Positions 34,117-44,915 are shown, counted from the stretch's first letter. The stretch: 64,000 nt of DNA from Apoderus coryli (GCA_911728435.2 OU452200.1:37401715-37465714); one strand, 5' to 3'. A program made the numbers and translations. The notes: generated from the letters alone by a model not told the origin.

Positions 34117-35180
34117 TGTGTCCACGTAAGTTGGCGGCATATGGGAAACTTCTTTATTATTAATTTTACGAAAAAAAGTTATTCTTCATAAAAAGTTCTG
34201 CATGGTCCAAAACCTAAAGTGCAACCATCAGATGTTAAATTTTTTCAGTCGTATACGAGGTTTGTCAAAAAATGTGATTGAAAACCTTTCTTTTTGACAA
34301 TATCGAAAATTGTTATAAAGAAAAGATGTTTAGAATTAAAAATAGCTTTCAAATATTCCACATTGTTTATTTACATTAAAAAAATATTTTTTTTTACATT
34401 TGCTCTGCGACTACGTTGCATTGCATTTATTAATTATAAATTTGATTAAACAATTCTTAAATTTATTAAATATTTTTCTAACAGTTTCATTGTGAATATT
34501 TTTATCTGGATCTTGGAAATTAAAAATGTCTGCTGCTTCTCAAAATGTTTTATACTTATCACCCACTATTAGCACAATATCAATTTTCTCTTCTAGACTT
34601 AATGTTGGTTGCGTCTAACTTTTCACAAACAAATACGTCTGTCGAACATAAAACTGTACAAGACGGATCTCTAAAAACTATGAAAAACACTGTTAGACTG
34701 ACTAAAAAAAGTATTTATACCGTGACACTTTTTAAAATACGATTGTTGACGTTTTTTCGATATTTTGACAGTTCGCAAAGCCTACTTTAATTATCAGTTT
34801 TAAAAAACTGCCAGTGCATCCTAGATTAATTATGCATTAATGTGCAAACTTAAATTTCCAACGTAACCGCAGAGGAACAAATGTAGAAATAAATATTTTT
34901 TTAATGTAAATAAACAATGCCGAATATCTGAAAGCTATTTTTAATTCTAAACATCTTTTCTTTATAACAAATTTCGATGTTGTCAAAAATAAAGGTACTT
35001 TACTCCATAGAGCAAAAAATCACATTTTTTGACAAACCTCGTATACGACTGAAAAAATTTAACATCTGATGGTTGCACTTTAGGTTCTGGACCATGCAGA
35101 ACTTTTTATGAAGAATAACTTTTTTTCGTAAAGTTAATAATAAAGAAGTTTCCCATATGCCGCTCACTTACGTGGACACA
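34117..35180 (-). mobile_element. long-TIR transposon with TGTGTCCAC ends
   Basis: The left end is 'tgtgtccacgtaagttggc'; the right end in reverse complement is 'tgtgtccacgtaagtgagc'. The arms extend about 285 bp (34117-34400 and 34885-35180) with few differences. The middle 480 bp holds a transposase N-terminal remnant on the minus strand. The ends match the two MITEs at 9 kb, which may be deletion derivatives of this or a related element. Confidence 0.75.
34430..34602 (-). pseudogene. transposase N-terminal remnant (DUF4817-like)
   Basis: Translation on the minus strand gives 'LSLEEKIDIVLIVGDKYKTF', a stop in place of Arg, then 'EAADIFNFQDPDKNIHNE' and 'TVRKIFNKFKNC'. This is the layout of the DUF4817-type N-terminal helix-turn-helix in insect DDE transposases. 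Catalytic parts are missing. It is a different lineage from the T1-T3 copies. Confidence 0.5.
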
Positions 35181-35314
35181 GTATAAATATAAATTATTTT
35201 TTTTCCAAAAACTTCTAAAGATAATTTTTTACTAAATATAGTAACCAATCAAATTACTTAATTTTAAGTCATGTGTCAAATTTCATCCAATCACCTCTGG
35301 ATTTTTTTTTATTA

Positions 35315-36556
35315 AAAATTAACTAAACGTCAAACTGACAACTGGTTTAAAAATGTCGCGAAGATTTGGTATTGCATCTAACGATGCAATTAATGGTATT
35401 ATATCTAATAATATACCAAAAAATACAATCAAATCAAAAAAATATGTATGGAAAATATTTCTCGAGTTTTGTGCGACCAGAGGATACGAACTGAATGCTG
35501 AAACGAGTTTGCATAATTTGGCTAATATATTGAAAGATTATGCGGTAAATATGAGAAAAGCTGACGGAACTGAATGTAAAGAAGCAACTGTAAAAACAAT
35601 TTGGAATACTACGAGTAGGCTACTCCAGGAAAAATACTTCAATGACTTCAAAATTGTATTCGACCCGTTTACCAGTGTGATATTCAAAAATGCGCGAGAT
35701 GCAAGAAATGCAAAACGTAAAAGATTATAGCAGGATCCAAACAAACGAAAATGCAGTTCATCAAATTTGAGTTCAAGTGATTTGGCTAGAATCTTTGGAT
35801 TATGGGATGAATGTACACCAGAAGGTTTACAAAAAAAATTTACCATATAGCAGCTGATTCCCTTATAGATAATTTCACGATTGAGAAAAATAATGATGGA
35901 ACGCCAACCAACAGAATTGAATACAATCCAATATTCAGTAAAACATGACAAGGAGGATCGAAAAGTTGTACAAATAGTAAGTGGCTTGTTCCAAATATTG
36001 CAAACGAAAGTGCATGCCTTGTTCGGTTATTCCATAAATTATGGTCCAAAAGGGGGAAAAATATTACTTCCAGTCGCCTATTCTTGAGACCAAATCGTTT
36101 CTGGAAATCCGAAAGTGACACATGGTTTGACAATATACCGGTAGGCAAGAACACAATTATATTTGGACCAAATCTTCTGCGCAAGCTATTGTTGTGGACA
36201 CTAAATGTGAAAAGATATCCAATCATTCAAATAGATCAACTGCATTTAGCCATTTGGCAAATAAAGGAATTCCTGAACAGCAATTAATCAAAATAACAGG
36301 ACATAGCAGCTCTAATTCAATTAAACCGTACTTGAATATTAACCAAGAACCATGGTGAAATAATCAACACCATGCGAGGAATTTCTTCAACAGTGGAAAT
36401 TAACAATCCGTCAACTTCAGCAAACTCTTCTTCCAATTTAACATTTACCAATTATACTTTTCACAACTGCAGTTTTAAATTAAAATGAATAATATTTGTT
36501 TGATTAGAACTAATGCATTTTGTATTGAAAATTATTAAACGTCAGATTGACAATCA
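35315..36556 (+). mobile_element. Crypton-like element, copy 1
   Basis: A tyrosine-recombinase reading frame lies between direct repeats: 'taaacgtcaaactgacaact' at 35324 and 'taaacgtcagattgacaatc' at about 36535. Cryptons move by site-specific recombination, have no TIRs, and leave short direct repeats at their ends, so this arrangement fits. The exact repeat length (20-30 bp) depends on alignment. Confidence 0.65.
35353..36357 (+). pseudogene. Crypton-like tyrosine recombinase, first catalytic Arg deleted
   Basis: The frame 35353-35730 (125 residues) is the core-binding half ('KKYVWKIFLEFCATRGYE'). A CAG to TAG change stops it at 35728; the other copy reads RLQQDP. Near 35845 a deletion of about 35 bp removes the segment 'ELAWRGGEPAACLI' that carries the first catalytic Arg in copy 2. 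The C-terminal box is retained: 'NHSNRSTAFSHLANKG' (36221), 'KITGHSSSNSIKPYL' (36290-36333), giving the His/Arg, GHS and the nucleophile Tyr at 36328-36330. Tyrosine recombinases cut and rejoin DNA through that Tyr. Inactive. Confidence 0.75.
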
Positions 36557-36663
36557 AATTTTTGATATCTACAAAGTAAAAAATTATGTTATCGAATACT
36601 CCTCCGACCTTGATAAATACTCAAAATTTTATCATAGAGAGTCCTTCAAGCGAGTTGCTCAAG

Positions 36664-36700
36664 GATAATAGCCCTCGGCCTGCGGCCTTGGGCTATTATC
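36664..36700. repeat. short perfect hairpin
   Basis: 'gataatagccc' (36664-36674) is matched by 'gggctattatc' (36690-36700), with a GC-rich 15-base middle that is itself nearly palindromic ('ggcctgcggcc'). Much more GC-rich than its surroundings. Confidence 0.7.
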
Positions 36701-38011
36701 TTGGTATTATCAAGACCCTAGGGGTATTATTAGTACTGAAAATTTTTAAAGAAAATGCAAACAATTTAAACGCATATCCCATACACTTGTCCAAATCTGG
36801 GAACCTTATATACCTACTAACAAAATATATATCAGCCCGCCTATGATTTTATCTACGTTAATTATTTTTAAATTCTTTGATAAGATATCGTTAACATCGA
36901 ACCAAAAGAATGCCGATCATCAACTACAGCCTGGTTGCTTTCCTTTATTAGGATTTACTTATTCGGTTTGTGCCGGCGCGACTGTCAGTCACTCGTCAAT
37001 CGCCCGTTGTGCCTTCTGATGTTTTCCATCCGATAATCATCGGTGTCCCTTTTTGAAACAAAAACATGTTGCGACTGGCTGCTGTTTGTTGCTGTTGTTT
37101 TAAATTCAGATAAAAATAAAAGAAAAATTACAACAGAACTCAAGCTGATTGCGGTCGGATGTAAAAATTGCACCTGGCAATAATAATTGTATATTAATGC
37201 AGTTTTCAAAAGTATGTTTGAGTTTTCCCAATTCGCAATAAAATTACAACACTTTAATTGTTACACAGCATGGGGCGTTGGTCTTTATTAAATTGCTTTT
37301 TTGTACAACATTTCGCAAAATTCAACCTTCAAGGCTTCAATCAAAATGTTATACGAGGGTGTCCGGAAAAAGGAGATCAATCCGTTGAGATTCCTTGAGC
37401 AAAAATAATCTGAGTTTCATTTTAGCCCTCCATGTTCGATATACAGGCCGTCAAAGTTGAAAATTTAAAACTAATATTTTTAAATAATTCTAGTATTTAT
37501 TGAGATATTGGATTAAAATTCAGTGTGTTGCTTCAGTATAAAGAGCTACTTCTTTCCAAAAAAACAACACACAACAATTTCTTAATAGCCAAAATACATG
37601 ATGTTCAGTACCCATTGACCCCCCAAGTTTTTATTACGTACGCCAATGACTTTTAAACTAAATTTTTATAGGTTACTATGTATTTTTGATTATTTTTTAA
37701 CTCTTATAAAATTTCGATCAAATCATTTGTTTTTGAAATATTTTGAAAAGTATTGGCCCTTGTTGTCTACGCGGCTCACGGTATTTTCACTACTAAATCA
37801 AGCATATATAACTCAAATTACCATTACCGTGCATCAATTTAAGTACAGTTTTCAAAAAGGTAATACAACTAAACACTACGAACACGAAATTGTTTATTAT
37901 TTTTAACTTAATTTGAAGCATTATAGTCAAATATTAATTATGTAATTATTTAAACATATTATTTTAAAAACTTGAAAAAATATTTAAATAAACATTAGAA
38001 AAACTACCAGT
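36701..38011. other. gene-free stretch
   Basis: No gene recognised. The part below 38011 is probably the 3' end of the T2 transposon; 'tatacgagggtgtccgg' at about 37351 resembles a transposon terminus, but no matching end was found beyond 39541. Confidence 0.4.
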
Positions 38012-38056
38012 CTAAAGAAATTGCTCGATATGACCCCCATTTTTTTCAATGCATAT

Positions 38057-38418
38057 TCTTCTTCTTATGGTGACATCTCTTTATGGAGGTTGGCTATCAT
38101 TACAGCTATTTTTACTTTGGATGCCGCGGCTCTGAAGAGTAGGAGGGATGTGCATCCAAACCATTCTCTGAGGTTTCTTAGCCAGGACATACGTCTTCTG
38201 CCTATCGATCTCTTTCCTGCGATCTTTCCCTCCATTATCAGTCGTAGTATACCGTATCTCTCTCCACGCATAATATGACCGAGATATTCTAATTTTCTGG
38301 CTTTAATCACGTTCGCTAGTTCTCTTTCTCTTTTTACTCTGCGTAGAACTTCCTCATTGGTAATCTTTTTTGTCCATGATATTCTTAGTGCCCGCCGGAA
38401 GATCCACATTTCAAAAGA
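38057..38418 (-). mobile_element. 5'-truncated RTE-like insertion in the T2 transposase
   Basis: A 362-bp insert flanked on both sides by the same 10 bp, 'caatgcatat' (38047-38056 and 38419-38428). On the minus strand it starts inside the RT C-terminal region ('FEMWIFRRALRISW', 'LEYLGHIMRGERYGI', 'GRRRMSWLRNLREW') and ends 'ccataagaagaaga'. The protein and the aagaagaaga tail match the RTE-like element at 54075-55818. Such short 3' fragments come from incomplete target-primed reverse transcription. Confidence 0.85.
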
Positions 38419-39414
38419 CAATGCATATGCGAGCTCTTTTTAGTAAAGAAAATCTTAGTCTTTGGAAAAATATGAGGCTTCAACCTACAGTCTTCCCCAG
38501 CTTGTAAGATTCTCTCTATTAAATCATTTTAACTCAAAATCAGAACCGTATAAACAAAATCTTTCATACAACACCAGACTGAATAGTCCAAGGGAGTAAG
38601 ATCTGGGGATCGGGGAGGCCATTTAACAGCAGCATCTTTGCCTCGCCCAATCCAGCGTTGGGGAAAGTTTCCATGTAAATATCTCCTTACATTCCTAGCA
38701 AAATGTGCTGGTGCACCATCAAGTTGAAACCAAATGTTTTGTCTGATTAAGAGAGGCAAATCGTCAAGTAAATCGGGCAGTATGTTTTGAAGAAATGCTA
38801 AAAATGAAGCACCAGTCTGGTAAAAGTACAGGACGCAAAAAGAAATTATCCACGATACCAATCCACACGTTGACTTTAAAGTTTATACTTGATGATGTGT
38901 CTCTACTACGGCATGAGGATTTTCTTCTGCCCAGATATGTGTATTATGAATATTTGTGACCCCGTTGCTAGTAAAGGTAGCTTCGTCCGTAAACAAAATA
39001 TTTTTGATGAAGTGTATATCTCTGTGATGCATTTCGCATATCCACCTACATAGTTTAGATCTCAGCTAAAAGTCTTGAGGCAGCAGAGATTGTACTTCTT
39101 GAATGTGGTAGGGGTAAAGCTGCTGTCTTTTTAAAATCTGGTGTACTTCAGATTTCCCAATGTTTTCAACCTGTCGGACAAGAACTCTAGTACTAATGTT
39201 TGGTGTCTCCTCGATGCTTGTTAAAATACTGTCCTCTTTTTCGGGTTGAATTATACGGGGTCGACCGCAGTTCCCTCTACGGTCTTCCCTAAAACTTCCA
39301 CAGCGCCTTAGTCGCTTACCAAATTTGAAAAATACCTTCGTTTTGGATGAATTCGATTAGGGAACTTTTCTGCGTACCGCCTAGCTGCTAAACTAGCGTT
39401 AAAGTTACATTTTC

Positions 39415-39477
39415 CTATTAAATAAACAAAATTACAATTTTAATGATTATAATCAATCAAATGTCTTTAAATCTTAC
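39415..39477 (-). other. intron in the T2 transposase
   Basis: GTAAGATTT...TTTAATAG, 63 nt. Removing it restores the DUF4817 N-terminal block across the join ('ILIMG' to 'KCNFNAS'), which is the reason for calling it an intron. Confidence 0.7.
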
Positions 39478-39541
39478 CCATGATTAAAATCATATCCGTG
39501 ATTTCCGAAAAACATATAAAATGGTTTCGTATACGATCCAT

Positions 39542-40397
39542 TTTCATTGTGTTTACTTATAAAATTACCGATAATTAAAAACATTAACTTTTAAACTACT
39601 GTCAAATTGTGACATCTAATTTGACAACAATAAAACGCTGCGTAATATTGAATCATCCAGTGGTAGAGTGGTGTTATTTATACCTTTGTTGTCGTGTATG
39701 AGTTGCAATATTATCAAATATTATATCAAATTATTACTGTTGCTATTTAGTGTTTTGTGATTTTGAACAATTTGCTGTTTTGCTAGGGTAAACCACCCAG
39801 TTATTGGACAAAGTGGGTTTAATAAACTGAAATAAGATTTTTAAGAGTATTACGTCATGTGAAACCCCATACATGGCGACTTTATTGGTTAGAGAGTTGA
39901 TCTGAACCCACGCCGCCTTAACATCAAACGTTGTTTTAGTGGGAACTGTGCTTTTGTTCATTCATCTATTGTGAATTATGTATTTTTAATAAAGTTCTAA
40001 GGTATGTTCAGGTGTTTGTATATTTTAAAATAATTATAAAAATCAAATACTAGTACTGCCTAATCATGAATATTATTAACAAGTTACTTAATGCGATAAA
40101 TAATGAAGACTTTAGAAATATAAATCATTAAGGGTGGGTTTTTAGGGCGTGTCCAATAAATAGGTAAATAAAAAAGCCAAAAATCAGTGATTCGACATCT
40201 GTCCAATTACTAATCTAGACAATATTTTTGTTCTTTTTTTACATTTGCAGCATATTTCACTCTCTTTCTCTGAATATGAATTCCATTATTCTATCTTTGT
40301 TATAACTAGTTATTACACCAATACCTAATACAAAAGGTGTCTAATAACTAAATTTCATTTTATGCCCTAGTTTTGAAAGGACTTTCTCAATAAAATC
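39542..40397. other. gene-free stretch
   Basis: Contains the 5' flank of T2; no TIR identified. The 72-residue minus frame at 39743-39961 is not recognised. Confidence 0.35.
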
Positions 40398-40602
40398 ATG
40401 CCTAAAACAAGCGTAAATGACAGGAGTGATATAGACGATGCAGTCAATGATATAAGGAGCAATAATCTTTATTTGCGCCAGCGGCAAAAACATGGCGTTC
40501 CAAAATCAACGCTGGAGTTCAAATCAAAAAATCCTGGACATAAGGACACTTGCGGTCCCTCGCCCATTAATACTGCATTAGCAGAGCTGGAATTAGTGAA
40601 GT
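40398..40602 (+). CDS. psq-type helix-turn-helix exon (pogo-like transposase start)
   Basis: The ATG at 40398 opens 'MPKTSVNDRSDIDDAVNDI', then 'RQRQKHGVPKSTLEFKSK' and 'GHKDTCGPSPINTALAE', the layout of the psq helix-turn-helix at the N-terminus of insect pogo/Tigger-like transposases ('yGVPkSTL...K..GPsp.L...EE..Lv'). The frame meets a good splice donor, 'gaagtaagt', at about 40600. No DDE domain follows in the window, so this is a first exon of a fragmentary element. Confidence 0.6.
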
Positions 40603-40699
40603 AAGTTTTATGACAAAAAACGATATAAAATTATAACTCATTGTATGCGTATTTCACCACGAATTCATATGAATTAGTGGCGAAATACCCATAATAATT

Positions 40700-41920
40700 C
40701 TCTGGAGAATAAACGTACCAAAATTTGCGAAGAAATAGACGGTCATTTATCAACGGATTCAAGCGCTTATCTAAATCATGTTGTACAGCGCGAAGAAAAT
40801 AGTTTTTCCTTAGAATACAGGGATCCTGAAATTCTAAAACATAAGATAAAAAATGTCACGCTCGATGAGTTTCGAATTTGGTGTCGGAGTAACAGGCTGA
40901 TGATCAACTTCGACAAAACAGTTGCTATACACTTTAATAAGTTCAGAACATTGGATCTCAACATAAACTTTGATCATATCCATCTTCCTCTATCAGATTC
41001 TGCTAGACTGCTAGGAGTTTTTGTTGATCCGGATTTCAGCTGGCTAACGCATATAGACCACCTTTGTAAAAAACTTAATACGTCTTTATATATTATTAAT
41101 TTGCTGAAGACTTGCATAAATGTGCATGTCTTACTTTCAATATATTATGCATTGATCTATTCAGCAATTGCGTATGGTACTCGTATAGTGGTCTGGGACA
41201 GGTCCAATATGATTGACAGAGTGTTTATACTACAAAAACGAGCAGTGCGTTGCATTTTTAATATTCCTTTTAGGGGTACTTGTACGGAGGCTTTTAAACA
41301 AAATCGTTTGCTCACAGTCCCATCTATTTACCTATATAAAACGCTCTGTCATATTTACAAAAAGAAAGATGGCGCGCGTACGTGTAGAGACAACCACGAG
41401 TATTCCACTAGTGGAAGGGACCGATTGTGCTTGCCTCGTCCCAAACACGAATTTTACAAAAAGTCACCAAAATACGCGGGCTACCAATGTTATAATCTCC
41501 TGCCCGAGGACGTCAACGTTTGCCTAACTGAGACACAATTTAAAAGAAAATTAAAGCTGTATTTGATTCATAACGTGTTCTACAGCTTTCAGGAGTTTGT
41601 TGATACTAATAGACAGTAGGTTTTTTTAGCGATTGTAATTGTTCATTTGTTTGTTTATTTGTTGTTTATTTATTTTATTTTTTTCTCTGAATGTTATTAT
41701 GAGTGTTTTTATTTTAAACATTATTGTTTACATATTGACATGTCTATGTACAGAAATGTACAATTTATGACTGAAATAAAGAAATTTGAATTTAATTAGA
41801 AAGCAGCAATATGGGTAGTACAGAAGTCAAAAATATTTCGGCATACTTATCAAATCCACCAACGCCTGAGAGAAAAAACAAACGTCACATAGAACGTATC
41901 TCATTGTGGATAACATAAAA
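40700..41920 (+). pseudogene. open frame split by a retrotransposon (possible pogo-like C-terminus)
   Basis: Left of the insert the frame reads 'EEIDGHLSTDSSAYLNHVVQ' and 'REENSFSLE' (to 40815). Right of it the same frame continues 'SSNMGSTEVKNISAYLSNP' and 'PTPERKNKRHIERIS' (from 41802). The join is in frame once the retrotransposon and one TTAGAA are removed. The 'NPPTPERKNKRH' part recalls the C-terminal tail of pogo-like transposases, which fits the psq exon just upstream. Identity is uncertain; the split frame itself is clear. Confidence 0.4.
40816..41795 (+). mobile_element. Jockey-like non-LTR retrotransposon, 5'-truncated
   Basis: Flanked by TTAGAA (40810-40815 and 41796-41801). It starts after RT motif C and ends in an A-rich tail ('aaataaagaaatttgaa'). 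The coding frame 40820-41619 is open throughout: 'RDPEILKHKIKNVTLDEF', 'DRVFILQKRAVRCIFNIPF' and a tail 'YQCYNLLPEDVNV' ending with TAG at 41617-41619. It is the same lineage as the copy at 42920-43930. Confidence 0.7.
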
Positions 41921-42919
41921 AAATTATCTGGATGTGCCCTATAATTAGATGATGAACAGAAAAAGCTAGAGGGAAAAAGAAAAAGAGATTGCGATAGAAG
42001 TAGACACACTGTATATCTAACCTGATTTAATGAAATTTGTGTAAATAATGCTTCTTTACTTTTCTCAAAACTCGAAGCTTTGTTGTTCGGAGGTGCTAGT
42101 TTAAAGAACTTACTTGACATAAAAGCTGTGTACATGCCTAATGCCCCGCCGCGCCATTAAAACCAACAAACTAAAGACTAAACAAAGCAATAAAAATGTA
42201 AGAAAACATGAAAGAGAATAGTCGTTTAGGCGTCACGTTCGTTGACATATTCAAACACTAAAATTTCTTTTTTTATTTTTTCAAACAAAGTGTTTGTCGA
42301 GATTGAACAAGGCTACCGATGATGGTGTAGTGCTTCGGACTAGAATAAACATTTTAATGTTAATAAGTTTTTAAAATGTTTACCATGTTAAAGTCAATGC
42401 TTTTAATTGTGTAAATTGGCTCCTGGACATTTTAGTAGGTTGTAATATTGGCTTAACATGTTTTCTTTTATGGGTAAATATACCCAGTAAAATGTAGGTA
42501 TAGGATAATTATTTTCGATAATGGTTAGACTTTAAACAATGGTCGTAACATTTCAATATTTATCAATCAATTTAACTATTTTTTTAATATTTTTTTTTTA
42601 ATAGTAAAACAAATATGTCGTCTAATTACTTAAGTTAGTTCAGTTTACACTTACCGTTCTCTTTTACTGTCTGAAGACACTCCATTGTGTAAGTTCCAAC
42701 GTCTTCAAACCGCAACAGGGTCGGCTATTTTGAACTAAAAGTAAATGTGTTTGCGGATAGTGAAAAAACTATATAATTTGGTGACATCTAGTTTTGACTA
42801 CTCGTCGTGATTTGAAATAATATTCTAGAGAGAATTTTTCTGGCCGCAAGTACCCGACGAGGCAATTGTACTACTATCCGAACTATAACAGCTCTGTGAG
42901 ACCCCCAGATACATGCATT
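41921..42919. other. gene-free stretch
   Basis: The long minus frame at 41827-42135 is a shadow of the plus-strand frame. At about 42309-42345 'ccgatgatggtgtagtgctt' followed by 'cggactagaataaac' is a weak relative of the hairpin-GAAAC motif. Otherwise nothing. Confidence 0.35.
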
Positions 42920-43930
42920 ATTATTTGATTTCTCAATTGCATTTGATGTGGTTGATAAAAACTTTTTGTGTCGGAAATTGGAAAGGATTGGTATACGTGG
43001 TCCTATAAACAAATGGATACATTCATATCTGAGTGACAGAAAGATAGCAGTCAAAATTGACTCGGTGGTGTCAAGTTTTCAGGACATTGATTTGGGGACT
43101 CCTCAGGGCAGCATACTTGGTCGACTGCTTTTCTTACTTTACGTTAACGATCTTCCTATGAATATAAGGCATGGTTACCTTTATATGTATGCTGATGATA
43201 CCACGATATTATTGTCTATTAGGGATCCTGAAGTCCTCAAGTAAAAGATCAATGTCACACTCAGTGAGTTTAAGCACTGGTGCCAGAAAAATCGACTGAT
43301 CAATTACGGTAAGACAGTCGCTTTGCACTTTGATAGATACAGGGCTCTGGACTTTGATATCAGTTTTGATCAGATCCGATTATCGATGTCAAGGTCCACC
43401 AAATTGTTGGGATTGTTCATAGATTCATACTTGAGCTGGGTAACACCCGTGGACCACCTGTGTAAAAAGATAAGCAAAAGCTGTACATGTTGAGTTCCTT
43501 TCATGAATTTGAGTGCATTAATCACTGTTTACTATGCATTAGTTTATTCAGCGATCTCGTATGGGATAATGGTCTGGGGAAGCAGTACTGAAATTGACAG
43601 AGTTTTCATACTCCAGAAACGAGCAATTAGGTGTATTTTCAATATACCTTACAGAGCCACCTGTAGAGATGCATTTATAAATAATGGTCTTCTTACAGTT
43701 ACATCTATCTACCTATACAAGTTATTGTCTTATATTTTTAAAAATAAAAATCATATCCATACATGTGGGTACAACCATGAGTACAATTATTGTTGTTCTC
43801 ATTACTTTAATTCAGTTTTTGTATGTATCTGTCTTTGTTGTGTTTTAGTTGTACTTGATGTGCCAATGTACTTGATAATGTACCAATTTATGGTTAATAA
43901 AGATATTTTTATTATTATTATTACACAGGA
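42920..43930 (+). mobile_element. Jockey-like non-LTR retrotransposon, internally deleted
   Basis: Starts within RT motif A ('LLFDFSIAFDVVDKN') and ends in an attatt-rich tail near 43930. Motif B appears as 'LGTPQGSILGRLLF' and motif C as 'MYADDTTILLS' (42948-43244). After stops come 'NVTLSEFKHWCQKNRL', then 'DRVFILQKRAIRCIFNI' (43503-43780). At about 43785 the coding region jumps into the 3' UTR, losing the C-terminal tail that the 40.8-kb copy keeps. Confidence 0.75.
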
Positions 43931-44118
43931 GAGGAACGTTTTTATTTGCCTCAAATTATCTTCGGCCATATGTGAAAACTCTGCAATAATTTCCGTTTAT
44001 TTTTACTGCAATTCATCCCGAATATTAAGGCGGCGACCATCTTGTAACTGAACGTTGTAATGCAACATGTTACACATTATCGCCGCGAACTGCTCGCGCT
44101 TGCGGCTGCTCCATCGTG
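43931..44118. other. short spacer
   Basis: GC-richer sequence near 44030-44118 ('cgccgcgaactgctcgcgct'); no feature identified. Confidence 0.3.
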
Positions 44119-44681
44119 TTCTTTCGACCAATCGACACGATCCTTTTTTTTAGCGATTGACAAATTGTGTGGGATCCAACGCGAACAAATTTTTTTGACA
44201 GTCAAATGCTAATGCCTAAGGTTGTCTCAATCTCTTGATAGGTCACATGACGATCTTGCAATATCAGTTCGCGCACAGCATCAATGGTTTTCGGAACAAC
44301 AATTTATTTTGGACGACCTTCACGAAATTCGTCTTGGAGTGAACTACGACCACGATTGAATTCACCATACCATCGATAAACACTGATCCTTGATGGAGCT
44401 TAACCGCCGAAAATTGAATTAAGTTCATCCATGCACTTTTGCTGAATTAATCCACGTCGAAAGTTGTAAAAAATAATCGCACGAAAATGTTCACAATTTA
44501 ATTCCATTTTTGTGCCGAGATGAATCTTTTAAGTTACTGTAAACAACACAAATAGCGCTCGTATGTCAAAACGTTCTGAGTACGTATAACCTCAAAAATG
44601 TCCAACTTTACGATAGAGCTGTCAGTTGCCAGATTGCAACACCAGGGTTGCCAAATCCCGAAATATAAAAGGCAATCCTCG
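44119..44681 (-). mobile_element. mariner copy 4 (N-terminal part with right TIR)
   Basis: Homology to copies 1 and 3 starts at 'ttctttcgaccaatcg' and ends with the right TIR 'aaaggcaatcctcg' (44681). The next two bases are CA where TA is expected. Relative to copy 1 it has an internal deletion near 44208. Next to it lies the 3' UTR of the same non-LTR family found at 20530, so the mariner landed in a retrotransposon tail. Confidence 0.8.
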
Positions 44682-44683
44682 CA

Positions 44684-44775
44684 TACATTTCTATATTTTT
44701 GTATTGTGTTATGTAATATTTAATATGACTAGTGTAAACCTTTTTTAGTGATGACATGTAATAACAATAAATAAA
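44684..44775 (+). mobile_element. 3' tail of a non-LTR retrotransposon
   Basis: 'tacatttctat', 'tgtgttatgtaatattt', 'gtgtaaaccttttttagtg' and 'aacaataaataaaa' match the 3' UTR and tail of the element at 19456-20640. Only the last 90 bp are present. Confidence 0.7.
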
Positions 44776-44799
44776 AACAAAAAAAAAAGAAAGGTCTAA

Positions 44800-44915
44800 G
44801 GGTGACATAGATTGGGTCACATGCTTCAAAAGGGAGCAACGAATATCGTCAGGGCCACTTGAATTTTTTCGCATAATTTTTCGCAAAATATTACATATTT
44901 GGGTCTCATCTCATT
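44800..44915 (-). pseudogene. RT N-terminal fragment of a non-LTR element
   Basis: Minus-strand translation gives 'ETQICNILRKIMRKNSSGPD' and 'DIRCSLLKHVTQSM', the conserved 'kSSGPDgIP..lLK' segment at the start of Jockey/CR1-type RT. Only about 40 residues remain. Confidence 0.55.

Larger units (their letters stand above)
38012..39541 (-). pseudogene. DUF4817/DDE transposase with an intron, copy T2
   Basis: The best-preserved copy of this family. Exon 1 (39541-39478) reads 'MDRIRNHFICFSEITDMILI'; the donor GTAAG at 39477 and acceptor TTTAATAG at 39415 bound a 63-nt intron. Exon 2 resumes 'KCNFNASLAARRYAEKF' (DUF4817). Then come 'RRCGSFREDRRGNCGRP', 'ILTSIEETPNISTRVL' (helix-turn-helix), 'ILFTDEATFTSNG' (first catalytic Asp kept), 'IWFQLDGAPAHFARNV' (second Asp), and 'WPPRSPDLTPLDYSVW' (third block). 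The C-terminus 'NDLIERILQAGEDCRL' and 'RARICI' is interrupted by an RTE fragment and resumes 'ICIEKNGGHIEQFL' to a TAG at 38012-38014. Defects: a frameshift near 39335, a stop near 39070, a frameshift near 38860, and the insertion. Confidence 0.8.

Noticed and set aside
35538..36226. Long minus-strand frames (137 and 128 residues)
   Set aside because: They are antisense shadows of the Crypton-like recombinase on the plus strand, whose motifs are unmistakable; the same applies to plus frames over copy 2 at 57289-57876.
41827..42135. 102-residue minus frame
   Set aside because: The plus strand carries the frame that joins across the retrotransposon; the minus frame has no motif.
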